From the NCBI GenBank assembly GCA_964584415.1, contig CAZOZX010000117.1, positions 1 through 6,326 of the forward strand: a DNA stretch of 6,326 nt, given 5' to 3'. The stretch's first letter is position 1. Each line of letters begins with the position of its first letter. The notes below the pieces were generated by a model, which saw only the letters and a program-made list of their open reading frames with translations, ran no database searches and was not told the DNA's origin. Of the stretch, positions 4,925 through 6,326 are shown piece after piece. The position numbers and the translations under genes are program-made. Origin of the DNA: PHAA01 sp964584415 (GTDB lineage Bacteria > Bacillota > Syntrophomonadia > Syntrophomonadales > Syntrophomonadaceae).

Positions 4925-6326
4925 GTGTCGAAGATAAAATTCTTTTTTGGTGACGACGTACCCCTTGAGATGCATAAAGTGAGGATAGTACAGAAACTTA
5001 ACCTCCCCAATGTAGATGAGCGGTTAACCTACATGAGGGAAGCGGGTAACAACACTTTCCTGCTTAACAACCGGGATGTCTTCATGGACATGCTAACCGA
5101 CAGCGGTGTCAATGCCATGAGCGACCAGCAGCTGGCCTCAATGATGGTGGCGGACGACAGTTATGCCGGATCTGAGACCTTTACCCGGCTGCTTAAGAAA
5201 CTACAGGAGATCTTCGGCATGGAATATTTCCTGCCCACCCACCAGGGCCGCGCGGCTGAAAATATCCTATCCCAGACTTTCGTTACCCCCGGTTCGATAG
5301 TGCCGATGAACTTCCATTTCACCACCACTAAATCCCACATCGTGTTAAATGGGGGCCGGGTCGAGGAGGTAGTAATACCTGAAGGACTCGAGATTGAGAG
5401 CGATTATCCCTTCAAAGGTAACACCGATATACCCAGGCTGAAGGCCTTTATCGAGGAAAATGGGGCCGACAAGATCGCCTATGTGCGATTGGAAGCTGGC
5501 ACCAACCTGATCGGCGGACAGCCTTACTCCCTGGAGAATATGCGCCAGGTACGCGAGGTCTGCGACAAATATGGACTCTTGTTAGTCATGGATGCCAGCC
5601 TGCTAGCCGATAACCTGTATTTCATCAAGGCCCGTGAAGAAGCCTGTAAGGATATGAGCATCCCGGAGATCACCAAAGCTATGAGCGACCTGTGCCACAT
5701 CATTTATTTCTCCGCCCGTAAATTAGGTTGTGCCCGCGGCGGCGGAATTTGTACCAATGATGAGTCGCTGTTCCTGAAGATGCGTGAGCTGGTACCACTG
5801 TATGAAGGGTTCCTTACCTACGGCGGCATGTCAGTGCGGGAAATGGAAGCTATGACCGTCGGTCTAGAAGAAACCATGGATGAGGACATGATCAGCCAGG
5901 GGCCAATATTTATTGAATATATGGTCAATGAACTCAAGAGACGGGGGGTACCGGTAGTTACCCCGGCCGGCGGCCTGGGCTGCCACCTTAATGCACTGGG
6001 TTTCCTGTCCCACGTTCCTCAGTCCCAGTATCCAGCTGGAGCCCTGGCAACCGCGGTATATATCACCAGCGGGGTAAGAGGCATGGAGAGAGGCACCATG
6101 TCAGAACAGCGGGATGAAAACGGAATCGAGCCCATGGCTGAGATGGAACTGCTGCGTTTGGCTCTGCCGCGGCGGGTATTTACTCTATCCCAGGTCAAAT
6201 ATGCGATTGACAGAATCTCCTGGCTATACCAGAATCGTGAACTGGTAGGCGGGTTGAAATTTGTTGAAGAACCCAAGATCCTGCGCTTCTTCTTCGGCCG
6301 GCTGGATCCGGTTTCGGATTGGCAGG
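4925..6326 (+). CDS. Tyrosine phenol-lyase-like PLP enzyme (beta-eliminating lyase), 3' end cut off
   Basis: PLP-dependent lyase of the tyrosine phenol-lyase/tryptophanase family. The likely reaction is beta-elimination of an aromatic amino acid to pyruvate, ammonia and the free aromatic; cytosolic, normally tetrameric. GTG start; 467 codons are visible against ~456 in Citrobacter TPL, so only a short tail is missing. Comparison is with TPL recalled from memory. Conserved: Tyr80 in DDSYAGS (TPL Tyr71), THQGR (105-109), Asn194, Asp223 (PLP nitrogen), Lys266 in SARK (Schiff base) and Arg411 (carboxylate). Specificity positions are TPL-like: Thr133 and Phe455, where tryptophanase has Asp and His, and Arg389 in GMERG, where TPL Arg381 binds the phenol. 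Oddities: TPL Arg217 is Leu226, and the sequence after the lysine (LGCARGGG) differs from both families, so the true substrate is uncertain. A promoter plus terminated leader precedes it, suggesting its own regulation. Confidence 0.88.
   Translation, partial: MSKIKFFFGDDVPLEMHKVRIVQKLNLPNVDERLTYMREAGNNTFLLNNRDVFMDMLTDSGVNAMSDQQLASMMVADDSYAGSETFTRLLKKLQEIFGMEYFLPTHQGRAAENILSQTFVTPGSIVPMNFHFTTTKSHIVLNGGRVEEVVIPEGLEIESDYPFKGNTDIPRLKAFIEENGADKIAYVRLEAGTNLIGGQPYSLENMRQVREVCDKYGLLLVMDASLLADNLYFIKAREEACKDMSIPEITKAMSDLCHIIYFSARKLGCARGGGICTNDESLFLKMRELVPLYEGFLTYGGMSVREMEAMTVGLEETMDEDMISQGPIFIEYMVNELKRRGVPVVTPAGGLGCHLNALGFLSHVPQSQYPAGALATAVYITSGVRGMERGTMSEQRDENGIEPMAEMELLRLALPRRVFTLSQVKYAIDRISWLYQNRELVGGLKFVEEPKILRFFFGRLDPVSDWQ

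Noticed and set aside
4863..4925. Possible 20-codon leader peptide (TTG start) whose TAG overlaps the lyase GTG by one base
   Set aside because: The AGGAGGG ahead of it abuts the TTG with no spacing, so initiation is unlikely. The peptide has a single Ile-Asp-type composition with no run of aromatic codons, so it does not look like a classical attenuator peptide.
6019..6276. Minus-strand open frame opposite the lyase
   Set aside because: It lies fully within the conserved C-terminal part of the lyase and has no convincing start context or recognisable domain.

Overview
The window looks like chromosomal DNA from an anaerobic, fatty-acid-metabolising Firmicute, most likely close to the Syntrophomonadaceae. 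That placement is inferred from protein character, strong GGAGG-type ribosome binding sites and TTG/GTG starts; no taxonomic marker gene is present. All four recognisable genes lie on the + strand. Two are cut by the window edges.

Positions 1-4373 hold a short-chain acyl-CoA module. It contains the 3' part of an acetyl-CoA acetyltransferase (thiolase), a long-form acyl-CoA dehydrogenase of about 611 residues, and a butyryl-CoA:acetate-type CoA-transferase. Together these can interconvert butyryl-CoA/crotonyl-CoA, acetoacetyl-CoA/acetyl-CoA and free acids. Either direction is possible: butyrate oxidation, as in syntrophs, or butyrate formation. The 3-hydroxyacyl-CoA dehydrogenase, crotonase and ETF genes needed to complete the pathway are not in the window. 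The two gaps between these genes (126 and 151 bp) each hold strong hairpins without a U-tract, and one holds a perfect 18-bp palindrome. A canonical intrinsic terminator follows the CoA-transferase.

Positions 4374-4924 are non-coding. After the terminator come two near-full copies and several fragments of a roughly 65-bp interspersed repeat that begins TGTCATTCTGAAC. Next is a near-consensus sigma-A promoter (TTTACA-17-TATAAT), then a predicted leader of about 120 nt ending in a second intrinsic terminator. After roughly 90 more bases comes the next gene.

Positions 4925-6326 hold an almost complete PLP-dependent beta-eliminating lyase. It resembles tyrosine phenol-lyase more than tryptophanase at the substrate-discriminating positions. 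However, it has lost an otherwise conserved arginine beside the cofactor, and the segment after the PLP lysine is unusual. The terminated leader ahead of it suggests regulation by attenuation. This lyase and its leader are the most interesting part of the window.
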